Shown: positions 1 through 13,937 of the stretch, piece by piece | How positions within the stretch are numbered: the first letter of the stretch is position 1 | Layout of the letters: each line of letters starts with the position of its first letter | NCBI GenBank assembly: GCA_963971285.1 | Contig: OZ020252.1 | Span: forward strand, 20,621,662 to 20,685,661 | Direction of reading: 5' to 3' | Length of the DNA stretch: 64,000 bases | From: Astropecten irregularis | Lineage: Eukaryota; Echinodermata; Asteroidea; Paxillosida; Astropectinidae | Translations under genes and position numbers: made by a program | The notes under the pieces: model-generated | Databases searched by the model: none | What the model was told of the DNA's origin: nothing | What the model saw: the letters and a program-made list of their open reading frames with translations, nothing else

Positions 1-333
1 CCACGTAAGCCCATCAGCGCCACTACAAGTATAATTATATTGTTATACAAATGTAATTAGTTCAGGTTAATACGGATTATTAATTAACCAATGACTGTGG
101 ATGATCATTCCATAAACAAATGGACTGGAACCAGACTGAAGAAAAAGCCCTCCACTCTATGACAAATTAGAGCTGTTTTTGGACAATAATTTCATAGAAA
201 TTACACTTTTTGATTTTCAACCCTTCCCCCCCCTTTCCTAAAAGCTCAAGATTCGCCCCTACTGACCGATGAGTTCCACTCTTATCGAAGCTTCGTGCAA
301 ATTAAGAGCATTTGAAAAATTGTGTCTGTTTAA

Positions 334-691
334 AGGCATAACACATGATTGGTAAAGGTCACAGGACAGCACTCACACTTTGCCTGATCAAACATGTACA
401 TGAAATGATAAACCTGTGAAAATTTGAGTTCAATCAGACATCTGAGTCACGAGAAAATAGCGAAAAACCCAACTCAATTTTTCCTATAAAACATAAAGAA
501 TAGTTTTGTTGTTACCCCGAGATCAGAACTGTTTTCGGTCTTTGTTTTGCTGATTTTTGATGAAATATATACCATTTCAGGCGGAAATATTTTCACGGTT
601 TGTTTCTACCAGCACCATCTTTATATTCTGAAAGTTATACATAAATATATGAACATTTCTATTTGGGTATTTACTAATCCCGTACTTACCT
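334..691 (-). mobile_element. TTAA-flanked MITE, copy 1
   Basis: A 358-bp element bounded on both sides by TTAA (330-333 and 692-695). It starts AGGCATAACACATGATTGG and is the reverse complement of the copy near 6650-6981, sharing the internal blocks that read GGTATGAAGATGGTG and CCAGAAATTAGTCAAAC on the other strand. TTAA targets are characteristic of piggyBac-type transposases. It has no coding capacity. It ends 17 bases before the proposed acceptor AG of the first lectin exon. Confidence 0.75.
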
Positions 692-712
692 TTAATGATT
701 TTGTCATGGTAG

Positions 713-3116
713 GTTTTGATAATGAGCCAGTTGGGAATCCTACCTGGCAGAGTAGTATACTCGTCTACAATGCCTCCCTGTCAGTCGATGGACTTCTCGG
801 TGTTCATGGAGAAGATATGACATGCAGTCAGACCAGCGAGACAGGCCCCGAACTCAGCTTAGCAAATTGGCTACCAGGTATCCCGTCAATATTTCAGTTG
901 TTAATCAACATTAAAAATACATTCGTTTTTCACTTCATTCTAAACCATTAAGGATGAACTGCTTTTAAACATTCATTTTCTATTTTTTGTAACTCCAAGT
1001 ATTTTGTGACATACTTTATTCCTATGCTCACTGTTGAAAAATAATTTGAGAGATTCAAACTACAATGTTCAGTAACGTTGCCAAACCTGAGAGACTCCTG
1101 GGTGGGGCATGTGTCACTGTGGGGTTTTATGCCGTTATCCCAAAATGGTCACAAACGGGATAGGCCATTATGCGCAAAGCATTCTGGGTAAAATTGTTGC
1201 TAGGGCTGTCGCTGAGTGATCACAGGCTATCTTCGATAAAGGGACTTTTCGAAACGGAGGCTCAGGCTCAGGCTCCTTGTTGTGAATCCATTCTAAAATA
1301 AAATGGGTGTCAAAATAGAGGCTTTTGTCTGCGGTTCCGAAGTAGATTCTCTGGTTTGAAAAGAAAAACAGAGCTTCGGCTCAATGAAAAACCACAACCT
1401 ATATTTACAGCATAATTATGGCCTATGACGGAGCCTGAGCCTGATCCTCCATTTCGAAAAGGCCCATTGGACAAAGGAAGTTGTGGGTGCGCCCTCTGGA
1501 GACGATGTAAGGGTTAATTGGATTCATTTACATGAACTTAATTACTGTCTTTTTTCCAGACGACTCGTATAATGGCAAGGCGTGGTGGGTGGTCGACCTT
1601 CAGGACACCATGAATGTCTCTATGATTCGAATCAGCCCGTTCCCAGACCTACAGAAATGTAAGTAACGATCCACCCCCCTCCCCCTACCCCCCCCCCCCC
1701 CCTCCCCCCGCCGTCCCGGCCTATCGTAAGAAGGAGAAAGTACAAAAGATCAAATTTGAGCAGCCACGCCAAACTGACCCCTTGATCAAGAAAATTGAAT
1801 AATAATCCGGCCATGTGGTGATTTTAGATATTAGAGGGGATAGAAAAAAGAAACTTACAATAATCATTGGATGGAATACATTCGCGACAAAATGTCAAGT
1901 ATGTAGAGTTTTGGTTTGTTTTTGGCCCTCGGAGTTGCCACGTCTATTGGCCCTCCACCTTCGGTCAGAATGGTTAAAATACCTCACTAGACTTGACCCA
2001 ATCCGCTCACTGTTTCCGCGGTTTTTCTTCTCGTTAATAACAATCGTTATTTCAAAATTTTTCTTTTATTTAAAGGGATTTCTATGGCTGGTGCAGTGAT
2101 CTACATCAGCAAGGTGGACGGCGAGGTCGTTAGTTCTGCCTATATTGCCGGCATTTCTTTCTGTGGTGAAATCTCCTCTCATGGCTTGAATGAAAACCGC
2201 CCTCTGTTGGTTCAATGCAACACTACTGCGTCTGGTCGTTTCGTGGCCATTTTGAACCCGTCAGGAGGCCCTATAGCCATGTGCGAGTTTGAGGTGTTCG
2301 GCGAGAAACTGGGTAAATTGGCTTGTCATTGTTTATATAGGGGGCATTTAGTACCACTCAGGTATTCCACCAGTAAACTATGTCACTGAAGCTAGATACT
2401 GACTTTTGCGAAGCTGGTTGTCAAGGGCATACACATAATGGTTGGCCTCAAGTGACCCAGAGTCTGGGACCCAGACTCTACCAATTGAACTCTATTTATC
2501 TGGAGATCAAGGTGTACCATCTTGTCCACACTGAGTGGAAAGATCAGACGCAATGTTCCAATTCAGTGGCTTACAAACAGGGACAAGACCTGAGCGTAGC
2601 CATGAATCTGTAGACCCTGGTGATTACCGGTCTAATTGGTATGGTTTGGAACACCATAAATTGGGGCCCTTTTAGGAACAACTGCCCCCGGCGCAACTTC
2701 CCAAATCCATTTTAAAATAATGGGAGTATTTTCAACTTTGTGGTGAAAGAGCAGAAGCCGGAATGGCAAAGCCAACTTCCAGCTAGAACATCAGGCACAA
2801 GTCTCTCCATAAAAGGGGACCAGACTTAGTCCCAACACAATCCAGGAACTGTTTGAGAATTCAGGGTTCGATTTTAGGGTGTAACTCGACTAAATGTTCG
2901 AGATTCCTAATTTCATTTCTTTTAAGGGACATGTGATGAGCTTAACAGCATCAAGTATAATCATAATTATGATTGTTTTGCCAATCTATGTTCACAATCT
3001 TTCTCTTTGTTCCTTGTTCACGTCCAGGAAATGTGGTCAACGCAGATACATTGAGCATCCAAGCCTTCATAGACAAACACGATGGGAATCCGGTGACAGA
3101 CCCGTCGCCCAAATGA
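713..3116 (+). CDS. Fucolectin-type (FTP / F5-8 type C-like) domain protein, 3' part, four exons
   Basis: Four exons join in consistent phase: 713-877, 1560-1658, 2076-2312 and 3028-3116 (stop TGA 3114-3116). Acceptors and donors are GT-AG (for example AAAT|GTAAGT after 1658). The joined product begins near NEPVGNPTWQSS, reads KAWWVVDLQD mid-domain and ends the domain with CEFEVFGEKL, then a tail of about 28 residues. The GxPTWQSS start, the WWxVDL strand and the C-x-EVxG end are the pattern of fucolectin / tachylectin-4 / pentraxin-1 domains, which in known relatives bind fucose-type sugars and act in innate immunity; the role here is inferred. The canonical sugar-binding His and two Arg were not confidently placed, so binding may be lost. 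The start codon and signal peptide lie on exons left of the window or were missed; in-frame ATG codons at 547 and 2084 are intronic or internal. The acceptor at 711-712 has a weak pyrimidine tract and is the least certain junction. Confidence 0.72.
1241..1465. mobile_element. Fold-back (palindromic) MITE in a lectin-gene intron
   Basis: Long imperfect terminal inverted repeats of about 36 bp (1241-1276 and 1430-1465): GGGACTTTTCGAAACGGAGG on the left against GGGCCTTTTCGAAATGGAGG read from the right. Both continue into GGCTCAGGCTCC-type repeats. The interior is AT-rich and non-coding. Confidence 0.6.
1660..1720. repeat. C-rich low-complexity tract
   Basis: Almost pure cytosine just after the donor at 1659. 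Minus-strand poly-Gly reading frames here are artefacts of this tract. Confidence 0.8.
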
Positions 3117-3173
3117 AAAGCAAAACTGTACTAGACGGCGGACAAAAAGTTGAAGATTGCATAATGGAAAAGT

Positions 3174-3179
3174 ATTAAA
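3174..3179 (+). terminator. Candidate poly(A) signal ATTAAA for lectin-domain gene
   Basis: ATTAAA lies 58 bases after the stop codon of the short isoform. A canonical AATAAA occurs further on at 3586-3591. Which of them is used cannot be told from sequence. Confidence 0.3.
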
Positions 3180-3599
3180 TATCTCAGATTTATTATGTCA
3201 GAGACTTTTAGATTAATTATTATTAGCCCTTTAGGTCTACTTTTAATGGATTTCATTCTGATTGTTTTAGTTGGCCTGGGTATGAAAATCAGTTTATTTC
3301 ACACAATTAGGCCAGCTTTATTGAAAGAATTAACAAAGCCTAATGAGAATTAAAAACTCGCCACTCGGCAAAATACTGGCTACCGTTGAACCGCGTGCAG
3401 CCATAAGTGACCTATACCAGCCATTGAGTGTAATGCGTCATAAGTGACTTACAAAGAGTACTTGAAAAAATGATTAATTAGCAAACTCGGAAGCTAAAAA
3501 TGAACACGTGACACAAACGAATGAACTAATTTTTTACCCCAAAAAGAACAAAATAATCCAACCGTAGCAATGTCACGTCAGAAACAATAAAAAATAAAA

Positions 3600-4920
3600 T
3601 ATATATATCATTTTTAGAGCTAAATATTTTAATATTTGTGTCAATATTTATTATCAAAGAATGAAGTATCAATTATTTTAAAGTGGTAATAATTATGAAC
3701 TTTGTGACTTTTGAAGCTGTTAAAACGATCAGGTTTAAATGGTGACAACACTATGCGAAGCTTTATTAAGCAACACAAAGTAAAGTTAGTACGATGTAAT
3801 CATAATAGTTAAGAATGTGTAGAAGTCGCCGACAACCAAAAATCATGTTTTTATTTTCACTGTGAAAAAGATTAAATAATACCGGCAAAAAGTGGGAAAT
3901 ATCGTAATTTCAATGGCCAAGTCACAAATAATTATCTTAATTACTTTGAAGTTTCATTACGTATACTATAAAACGGTGAATAATAGTTTTGTGCAATAAA
4001 TAAAATAATGTACAGTATGCGCGCGTTGTAGAATGGTCATAAAATTATTGTCCACTATGTAAAGTTAATACTTTGGTTTGATTTAAACCTTTAGTGATGA
4101 TCTAATTTTGAATTTTCGAATGTCGGACATCTTTATGAAAATTGATCGAGTTGAGTATCTGCAACATGCACTCACTTCAATGCATTAATTTGCAAAATAA
4201 ACACACACAAACAGACATTGCTGAATACACTATACGTTTGCCAGCTCAAATCCTACATGAATCTTTAGCTAAGCAAATACTGTACCAACTGATGAAAGAA
4301 GTGAAAGAAAAGTGGGGAAAAAAAAGCAATTTCATGTAAAAAAAAAAAACACTCATAATTGTGTAGGCCTATACTGCTTTTTAAACAAATTTTACAATTA
4401 GATATATAGCAAAATATTGTAAATAATTGTGTTAATATTGATTATAATAGTTCATTGTCAAATGTTGGTAATAATGCGGGTAGCCTATTAAATAAAAAAA
4501 AATGGTAATAATTATGATATTCGTGACTTTTGAAACTTTTTAACTGTTTAACAATGGTTAGTGACTACATGCGAACCCAATTAAGTAATACAAAGTAATG
4601 GAGTATTATTGGCAAAGAGTCAATTAAAAAAATATTTCATCATGTTTCTGTTCACTGTGGAAAAGATTATAGAACTGATACTGGCAAAATGTGGGAAATA
4701 TCGTAATGCAAATGACCATATCACCATGAAGAATTTTTTGATAATTTTTTTTTTTATAAGTTTCATATATTTTTTTACGTATGGCGAAGAATTGTTGTGC
4801 AATATGTAACTATGTACGCGTTGTATAGAATGGTCTTAAAATGCCTCTTATGTAATGTTAATGATTATACTTTGATGATTTAAATCTTTAGTGAGAATGT
4901 AATGTCAAGCTTTTTGAACT
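3600..4920 (+). repeat. Diverged direct duplication, about 800-bp offset
   Basis: Blocks recur in the same order and orientation: GTGGTAATAATTATGA at 3682 and its counterpart at 4502, the ACTGTG(A/G)AAAAGATTA block, GTGGGAAATATCGTAAT, CGCGTTGTA...GAATGGTC, and TGATTTAAA(C/T)CTTTAGTGA. The first unit is about 3600-4110 and the second about 4400-4920. Divergence is considerable, so the event is old. Neither unit codes for protein. Confidence 0.7.
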
Positions 4921-5087
4921 ATTTGATGATAATTGTATTTAAGGTAATAATTACACGGTAAGCAAAATAACGAATTTTATCTAAATGGTTCCTACATACA
5001 AAAGTCAAATCCGATGAAGCTTTCGAGTCAAATTCATCAGCAAATATCACCATTATAACTTTTGATGGACGTGTAGATCAGTCAACC

Positions 5088-5347
5088 GCGTATCGAGGGG
5101 AAACGGCGCCCTGGGCAACTTGGCGCTAAAATTGCGCCCCCGTTATTCCAATTTCTGATGGCAATGAAAAAGAAAAGCAGACAATTTGAAATTGTAGTCT
5201 TTCTAATTCTGTGTTCGTTCATTGGATTAGATTTCCAATAACCTCAACAATAGGCTACAATTTATTTTTATTTTGCCTTTGCGTTTTTGCACCTCATAAA
5301 AAGTGGCGCCCCTGACACGTGCCTCCCCCCCCCCCCCCTCGATACGC
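5088..5347. mobile_element. Fold-back element, ends GCGTATCGAGGGG
   Basis: The perfect 13-base inverted repeat GCGTATCGAGGGG (5088-5100) and CCCCTCGATACGC (5335-5347) brackets about 230 bp including a poly(C) run. No target duplication is obvious. Confidence 0.55.
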
Positions 5348-5621
5348 CCCTGAAATGAGTTTGTTTCAAATATAATCACTGAAATCTCGAAAAGGAATTT
5401 AAATCGAAAATCATGACTTTAACGTTTGTGGATATCATGGATAAACCAAAATAATATTTTTGAAAAAAATTATTACCGCATACACGGTCCGATTCGATGG
5501 AATATGATTATTCTTCACTCATTCAATAATAATGGATAAATTTATGTGATCGATGGAAAATAAAAGAAATATCAGTTATTTCATTTCCGTATCTCTTTTA
5601 TTTCATTTATTAATTTTGCAG

Positions 5622-5720
5622 GTGGAAATAATCCTCTTGGTTGTTTTATGTGCCTTTGTGATTATGATGTGTTTCATCTTCACAGTGGTTGCTCATCGAT
5701 ATTCTTGTGTTGTATGGTAA
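5622..5720 (+). CDS. Possible alternative last exon: transmembrane segment plus short tail
   Basis: After a good acceptor (pyrimidine-rich, TTTTGCAG ending at 5621) an open frame of 32 codons runs to TAA 5718-5720. About 24 residues are strongly hydrophobic (core LLVVLCAFVIMMCFIFTVV), followed by AHRYSCVVW, which is what a single-pass membrane anchor with a tiny cytosolic tail looks like. The frame is phase 0. The last lectin exon contains an internal GT donor at 3093-3094 (CCG|GTGACA) that would leave phase 0, so 3028-3092 could splice to 5622 and turn the secreted form into a membrane-bound one. The donor is weak (C at +5). The phase-1 end of exon 2076-2312 does not fit this frame, so skipping the 3028 exon is excluded. 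Alternatively this is a chance hydrophobic frame. No transcript evidence is available. Confidence 0.4.
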   Translation: MEIILLVVLCAFVIMMCFIFTVVAHRYSCVVW

Positions 5721-5929
5721 ACAAGTCAAACAGACAGCCAGACAAAATCTAAATGTTGTAATTCAGGATCGTGTTTTAGTCTTCAGCTGATTATCAAGGA
5801 TTTTTGTTGAAACAGACAAACAAACAAACCCTATTATTTTAGAGCAATACAAGTTACGGTCACATGTAGGCCTATGGAAAAATAGAGCCCCAAATTAATC
5901 GAGCCTTTTTTATTTTCAATGTCAACAGA

Positions 5930-5997
5930 GGGCGCTTCAAATTTTTGATCGAAAGAGGGCGCAACTTTATTCATCCTTTTCGACAACACGATCAAAA
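5930..5997 (+). promoter_or_regulatory. RPL36A core promoter and 5'-TOP leader
   Basis: A pyrimidine tract CCTTTTC at 5975-5981 lies 17 bases before the ATG at 5998, matching the terminal oligopyrimidine start of ribosomal-protein mRNAs, which puts translation under growth (mTOR/LARP1) control. The leader would be about 22 nt. Two copies of AGAGGGCGC stand just upstream (about 5928 and 5954). The first, with its preceding C, also fits a CTCF-like core. No TATA box is evident. Confidence 0.6.
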
Positions 5998-9712
<3,715 letters not shown>

Positions 9713-9898
9713 ATGAGATGATCTTGGATTATAGGAATATCAAGCTTACAATTAAAGAATCTCATTATACAGAGCTACGTCAGGAACTTTTCATCACATG
9801 TACTGTACATTGCATTATGTAATGTCATGTACTCATGGGCAGTATGCGGGAATGCTTCATATCCAATCATGGATGCAGTTACAGTGTATAAGGGTTGT

Positions 9899-9904
9899 AA
9901 TAAA
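9899..9904 (+). terminator. RPL36A poly(A) signal AATAAA
   Basis: Canonical AATAAA 187 bases after the stop codon. Cleavage is expected about 10-30 bases further on. The short 3' UTR is usual for a ribosomal-protein mRNA. Confidence 0.7.
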
Positions 9905-10017
9905 TCAGCCATTTAAAATGTAATCCATATGAGTCTTGGTGTCATATTATGGTTTGTGTCCAGTCTCTACATTTGTCATTACCTTTAAAATATTTTATCT
10001 TCCAAAATTCATCCCAG

Positions 10018-10123
10018 TGGCCGATTTCACCAACGCTTTGTGATCATCGCTAAAGCCCAAATCCATCGCTAAACGGAGAATAGCGATGATCGCAAAATAC
10101 AACTTAGTGAAATCGACCCCAGT
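10018..10123. mobile_element. Small fold-back element, second copy
   Basis: Shares AAATCCATCGCTAAACGGAG and the AGCGATGAT.GCAAA block with the 9030-9145 copy. Its own ends, GGCCGATTTCACCAA and TTAGTGAAATCGACC, are inverted with two mismatches. Confidence 0.5.
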
Positions 10124-10242
10124 TTATCTGATTTCCTTGCATTTTTAAGGATGTTTAATAGATAGTAGTCCATACAGTAGGCCTTGATGGCCCATGATTG
10201 AGTATTAGTCCAAAGACTGGAGAAAGTTCAATCAGTGAATAT

Positions 10243-10327
10243 CTGTCAACCAATGGTCGACTTTGCTCGGCAACTTGAACACCAAATATTTCACAGGTAC
10301 CGGGCTCAATCGACCAGTGGTTGACAG
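10243..10327. repeat. Inverted repeat
   Basis: CTGTCAACCAATGGTCGA (10243-10260) and TCGACCAGTGGTTGACAG (10310-10327) form an almost perfect 18-bp stem with a 49-base loop. Probably a tiny fold-back element. Confidence 0.5.
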
Positions 10328-10440
10328 AAAGTCGCTGATCAAACTTGCTCCTGGTTTAGGCGACCGCCGGATGTATGGCTTCATTTTTAAAAATTCTGGT
10401 AAAAAGTAGTAGAAATCCTGATGAATTTCTACTGTTATTA

Positions 10441-10752
10441 AAATGGCTTAAAAGCACTTTGCGATCCCCCATGTACTGTTTCTCAGGTTTCAGCATGCAT
10501 TGCTGCGAGTATCAATAAAATGATCCTTGGGATATAGCAGTATGTGCGTTGTTTCATGGCTTCTGACTGCCATACAAACAAAGATAATTGACTATTAGGA
10601 ACACCACCAACGTAGGGTTGGATGGAGCACCGGTACAGTATTCAGGAGGTTGCTGGTTCAAATCCTGCTCCAGTCAATTTTTCTTTGTTCACCTTTCAAT
10701 GACTTACAAAATTCAGTCAGTTTCCCTTGTGGTTATTTGATGATTAGATGAT
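10441..10752 (+). mobile_element. tRNA-bearing repeat, most complete copy
   Basis: The order is body (GGCTTAAAAGCACTTTGCGA, GATCCTTGGGATATAGCAGT, CATGGCTTCTGACTGCC), then tRNA-like part (GGGTTGGATGGAGCACC; B box TGGTTCAAATCC at about 10649), then tail (TCAGTTTCCCTTGTGGTTAT). The pol III boxes therefore lie downstream of the body, unlike an ordinary tRNA-SINE, where they lead. Confidence 0.65.
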
Positions 10753-10850
10753 GTAATGAATATAAACTTATATAGCACAGAAACTATACAAATATATTAT
10801 ACTGGGCTGCAAGAGCTCCTAAGATGTGTGTGCCTTCAGTTTAGATTTAA

Positions 10851-11090
10851 AGGTAATACAAGTATCATACTTTGGTTTTTGTCAAAGAAATGCAGATTCA
10901 TGGGCAAAAATATCAAGACAGATACAGTAACAGTCATCTTTGAAAATTTCAGTCCCATTGGGTGCCCACTTTTTGAGAAAACTGAAAATATTTCTGATGT
11001 CTTTTCTCTTATTTTTTATCTTTAAAAGATCAAAAACAATATTTTGGTCACTGGTTTTTCTGTTTTCTGAATAAATACAGCATTTCGGGT
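10851..11090 (-). mobile_element. TTAA-flanked MITE, copy 3 (truncated)
   Basis: Starts after TTAA (10847-10850) with AGGTAATA...ATCATACTTTGG. It carries the blocks for CAGATGAC and GGGCACC..ATGGGACTGAAA read on the other strand, as in copies 4 and 5. It breaks off around 11090, after the CTGAATAAATACA block. Confidence 0.65.
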
Positions 11091-12213
11091 ATGAACCTCT
11101 TAGCTGTGATCAAAGCGCCGTTATTTGAAATAGCGCCCTCTAGTGCAAATGTGAGAGCTGATTAGAAACCGTGCTGTAGATTATAAAGGAATTTTGTAGA
11201 GTTTTGTTTGTTGCGCTTATAGAGGGTTTTTGCGTAATATTCTGTGCAGTGTAAGAATAATTTGTCGCCCGGGATAACTTCTCATTAATGGATTTGAACC
11301 AGTTTATTCTTAATCTTATAAAAACTTAAAATAGGGTCATGGAGAAATTTAGGACCACACAATCGGCGCAGCAAGGTTGCAGCAAAGCCATGCGAAGACT
11401 GTGAAAAAAAGTACATGTACCTGTACGTCTTATGCTAAGCAAACAATATCAAAATAATCATCGGCCAAATAGAAAATCATAACTTGAAGATTTGATCCTG
11501 TTTTTATTTTGCCATTATGAAGTTATGAACTCTTTTTTTTTCATGCTTTGCAAAATTTGCGCGCTTTAAAAAAAACTAAAAGGTCATGAAATAGCCGTCG
11601 CGCGTCGAGGGCGGCTGGTACCCGTCCGTACATGCTTTTGCAAGTGAAATATCTCAATTGGTAACCAAGTGAGTGTTTTTGGTTAATGTGCACGTGGGCT
11701 TTCCATGTCACCAGACGACATTCGGTCAACTCCAAGGTTTTATCTTGTCTCGTCTGCCATGTTGTTTCGTTGATGTCAAAATACTGCGACTCTTGACTCT
11801 GGAATGTCTGAAAAATAAAGCCTCACGTGCAAGGTAACTACCATTTCCTTGGTTCTTTAGCCTCCTTTTAACTAGAAAATCGTAAATTTATTGTAGAAAA
11901 TGGGTACGTTTTGGACCTTTCGCCTCGGCATGTATGTTAGGCCTATCAAATTTCGCTGTTACTGTTAGCTTTTTTTATCTCGTAGTCGTACGTTCACGTA
12001 CAAACATTGAATTGATTGTATTAAAATGTACATACTATATAGGCCTACAGTGTATATTTTGTGCTCTTCAGCGTGTTACTGAGTATAAAGTTAGACCTTC
12101 ATGTGGGTTTAACACCTGGTGAGTGAGTTTAACATGCGTTAACAAGGGCATGGAGTATGTTACGTTTGCTAGTGGCCTCGTCATGCTCGTGTTGGAATCA
12201 CGACGTCCGTGAC

Positions 12214-12361
12214 CGGACCGTGTATTTTCATTAGTCCACTCTGTCTCTGGTTTAGTCTGGTACCCAGCTTCTACAGTAAACCAACTCACCTAAATACGAC
12301 TCTTCATGTGTTGAGTCTGGGTACCAGCTAACCAGAGTGGACTAATGTACACGAACGCCAA
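12214..12361 (+). mobile_element. Palindromic MITE family B, copy 2
   Basis: Ends are inverted: CATTAGTCCACTCTG near the left (12230) and CAGAGTGGACTAATG on the right (to 12347), extended by GTACACGAACG. An inner inverted pair is GTCTGGTACCCAGC / GTCTGGGTACCAGC. Confidence 0.65.
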
Positions 12362-12420
12362 CAACACTTGTCAACTTGTGTACTAAAATTACTGTGAATA
12401 CAGCGTTCCTAGACATAGGG

Positions 12421-12534
12421 CCTAAGTCCATTCTGGTCAGTCTAGTACCCAGACCCAACAGATGAAGAGTTGTATTTAGGTGAGTTACTTTACTGAAGAA
12501 GCTGGGTACCAGACTAACCAGAATGGACTAATGA
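12421..12534 (-). mobile_element. Palindromic MITE family B, copy 3, opposite orientation
   Basis: Carries the interior of copy 2 in reverse (GATGAAGAGT.GTATTTAGGTGAGTT against AACTCACCTAAATACGACTC) between ends CCTAAGTCCATTCTGG and CCAGAATGGACTAATG. The two copies sit about 60 bases apart, head to head. Confidence 0.65.
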
Positions 12535-12872
12535 TGGACAGGAACACCAGGAATACTGACATTTGAATTTAACATTTCACATCGGTTTTGGCATTTGGTT
12601 CTCCAAAGCAGCCTATTTAAAGCTTGGAATTTAACTGTTTATTACACGTGTCTAGCAATAGAAGTCTCCTTTGGGAGCCTTTTACCTGCACTGCTGGTAT
12701 TTATATCCATGTCGACAAGCCATGCTTTTGGAAAGTTGGCTGGTTTTTGAGGGAAATTGTGAGGGAGCCAGCGACACAAAGAACCACACTCTGCACACAA
12801 GCAACGGAAAGTTGATGAGGCACCTGATAGCTTTAAACTGCTGACTCATTAGTCATTAGGTAGGGTTAGAGG

Positions 12873-12958
12873 CGTCTGTCCCCGGAAAAGATCAAGACAT
12901 TACCGATGTCGACGGGTTTTAGGCCTAATTAATTAGTTACCCGTTGACGGGACAGACG
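12873..12958. repeat. Short fold-back sequence
   Basis: CGTCTGTCCC (12873) pairs with GGGACAGACG (to 12958), with an inner pair GTCGACGGGT / ACCCGTTGACGG. The loop contains TTAGGCCTAATTAATTAG. Confidence 0.5.
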
Positions 12959-13189
12959 TATCCCCATACTGTGGTTTGGGCACTGGCATGGTGACCTATG
13001 ATCTTTCTAACTTTCTTCTAAGTACTGTTTTCTTCTGTTTCCTTTTTGCCTGGTTTAAAAAGCAAACACTTTGGATTGAAGACAAAATGAAAATGATTTG
13101 AAGATCAAATGTCATAGTTGACAATGCTCGTTTTTCTGTTTATGTATGAGGGCGCTATGTACCAATTGCCCTCTATTATGTACCGATAT

Positions 13190-13539
13190 CATAGAGTTAA
13201 ATAAAAAACGTGGGCACTCTGTGCATGATACCTGAACCATGGCTGGCGCCATTGACACCCATTGTCTAAAACTAAACGAGGGCAAATGCGCGCGTCCAGT
13301 TTAAATTGTGCGTACATATTCTTACCCCGGTTCGTACACGCAGCACTTTGCATAAAATACCTGTTACGTCACGCTGAGTGCGCGCAGTTTATCGAGTAAC
13401 ATCCGGGTACCGTATTTGGACTCTACTGCGGCTGCTCAGTCACCCCAGGAAAGATGGCGGCTACTCGTCCACGCCGGAGTGCAGACAATGCGCACGTTGA
13501 ATACGAAGCGTGCACTCTAGTTTTTTATTTAACTCTATG
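13190..13539. mobile_element. hAT-type MITE with exact 8-bp target duplication
   Basis: Perfect 20-bp terminal inverted repeats CATAGAGTTAAATAAAAAAC (13190-13209) and their complement (13520-13539). ACCGATAT stands immediately outside both ends (13182-13189 and 13540-13547). Eight-base duplications are characteristic of hAT transposases. The interior of about 310 bp is much more GC- and CpG-rich than its surroundings and contains AAGATGGCGGC, a YY1-like site. Confidence 0.85.
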
Positions 13540-13937
13540 ACCGATATATACATGTATGTATAAAATACATGTTACTGGATAGAACGGTGGTGTGGTCTAT
13601 GTATAATGTATGTAAATGCCAAACTGGCTGGAATCTGGTGGTTTTGTCTGCTTGGAATGGGTTCCACAGTAATTGTCTGTTTCACTGCATTTGATCATTG
13701 CTGTTTTGACTCTTTGTTTGAATCTTTAATATTTAAGGCCCCCTCCGCTACCTCTCTAAACTGTACCATCACTGTGTGCTCAGTTTACATGAACTGGATG
13801 TGCAGTGTACAGTGTATATCATTTTATCTGTTCAATTCAAGGACACATGATAGGAATCTTGACATTACAGAATTATTTTTCATACACGTATTCATGGAAA
13901 AATGTCATAATTTACAGGGCTGGAAATAAGGTTTGGT

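Larger units (their letters stand above)
3117..5621. other. Non-coding: 3' UTR / putative last intron
   Basis: AT-rich and without a convincing exon. It holds a diverged tandem duplication (units about 3600-4110 and 4400-4920) and a fold-back element (5088-5347), both listed separately. Small lysine- and phenylalanine-rich reading frames are compositional. Confidence 0.6.
9921..13189. other. Non-coding, rich in short repeats
   Basis: No coding exon found. Besides the elements listed here, 11575-11870 is a less AT-rich stretch ending CACGTGCAAG|GTAACT, which could be an untranslated first exon with a donor; there is nothing further to support it. Confidence 0.5.

Noticed and set aside
2084..2389. 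ATG at 2084 as the start of a separate small gene
   Set aside because: It is an internal Met of the lectin-domain exon 2076-2312, whose phase joins the exons on both sides; the frame beyond 2312 is intron.
13440..13530. CpG-rich segment with AAGATGGCGGC that looks like a housekeeping promoter, with an open frame from the ATG
   Set aside because: It lies entirely inside a hAT-type MITE defined by 20-bp ends and an 8-bp duplication, so a gene start is not needed to explain it.
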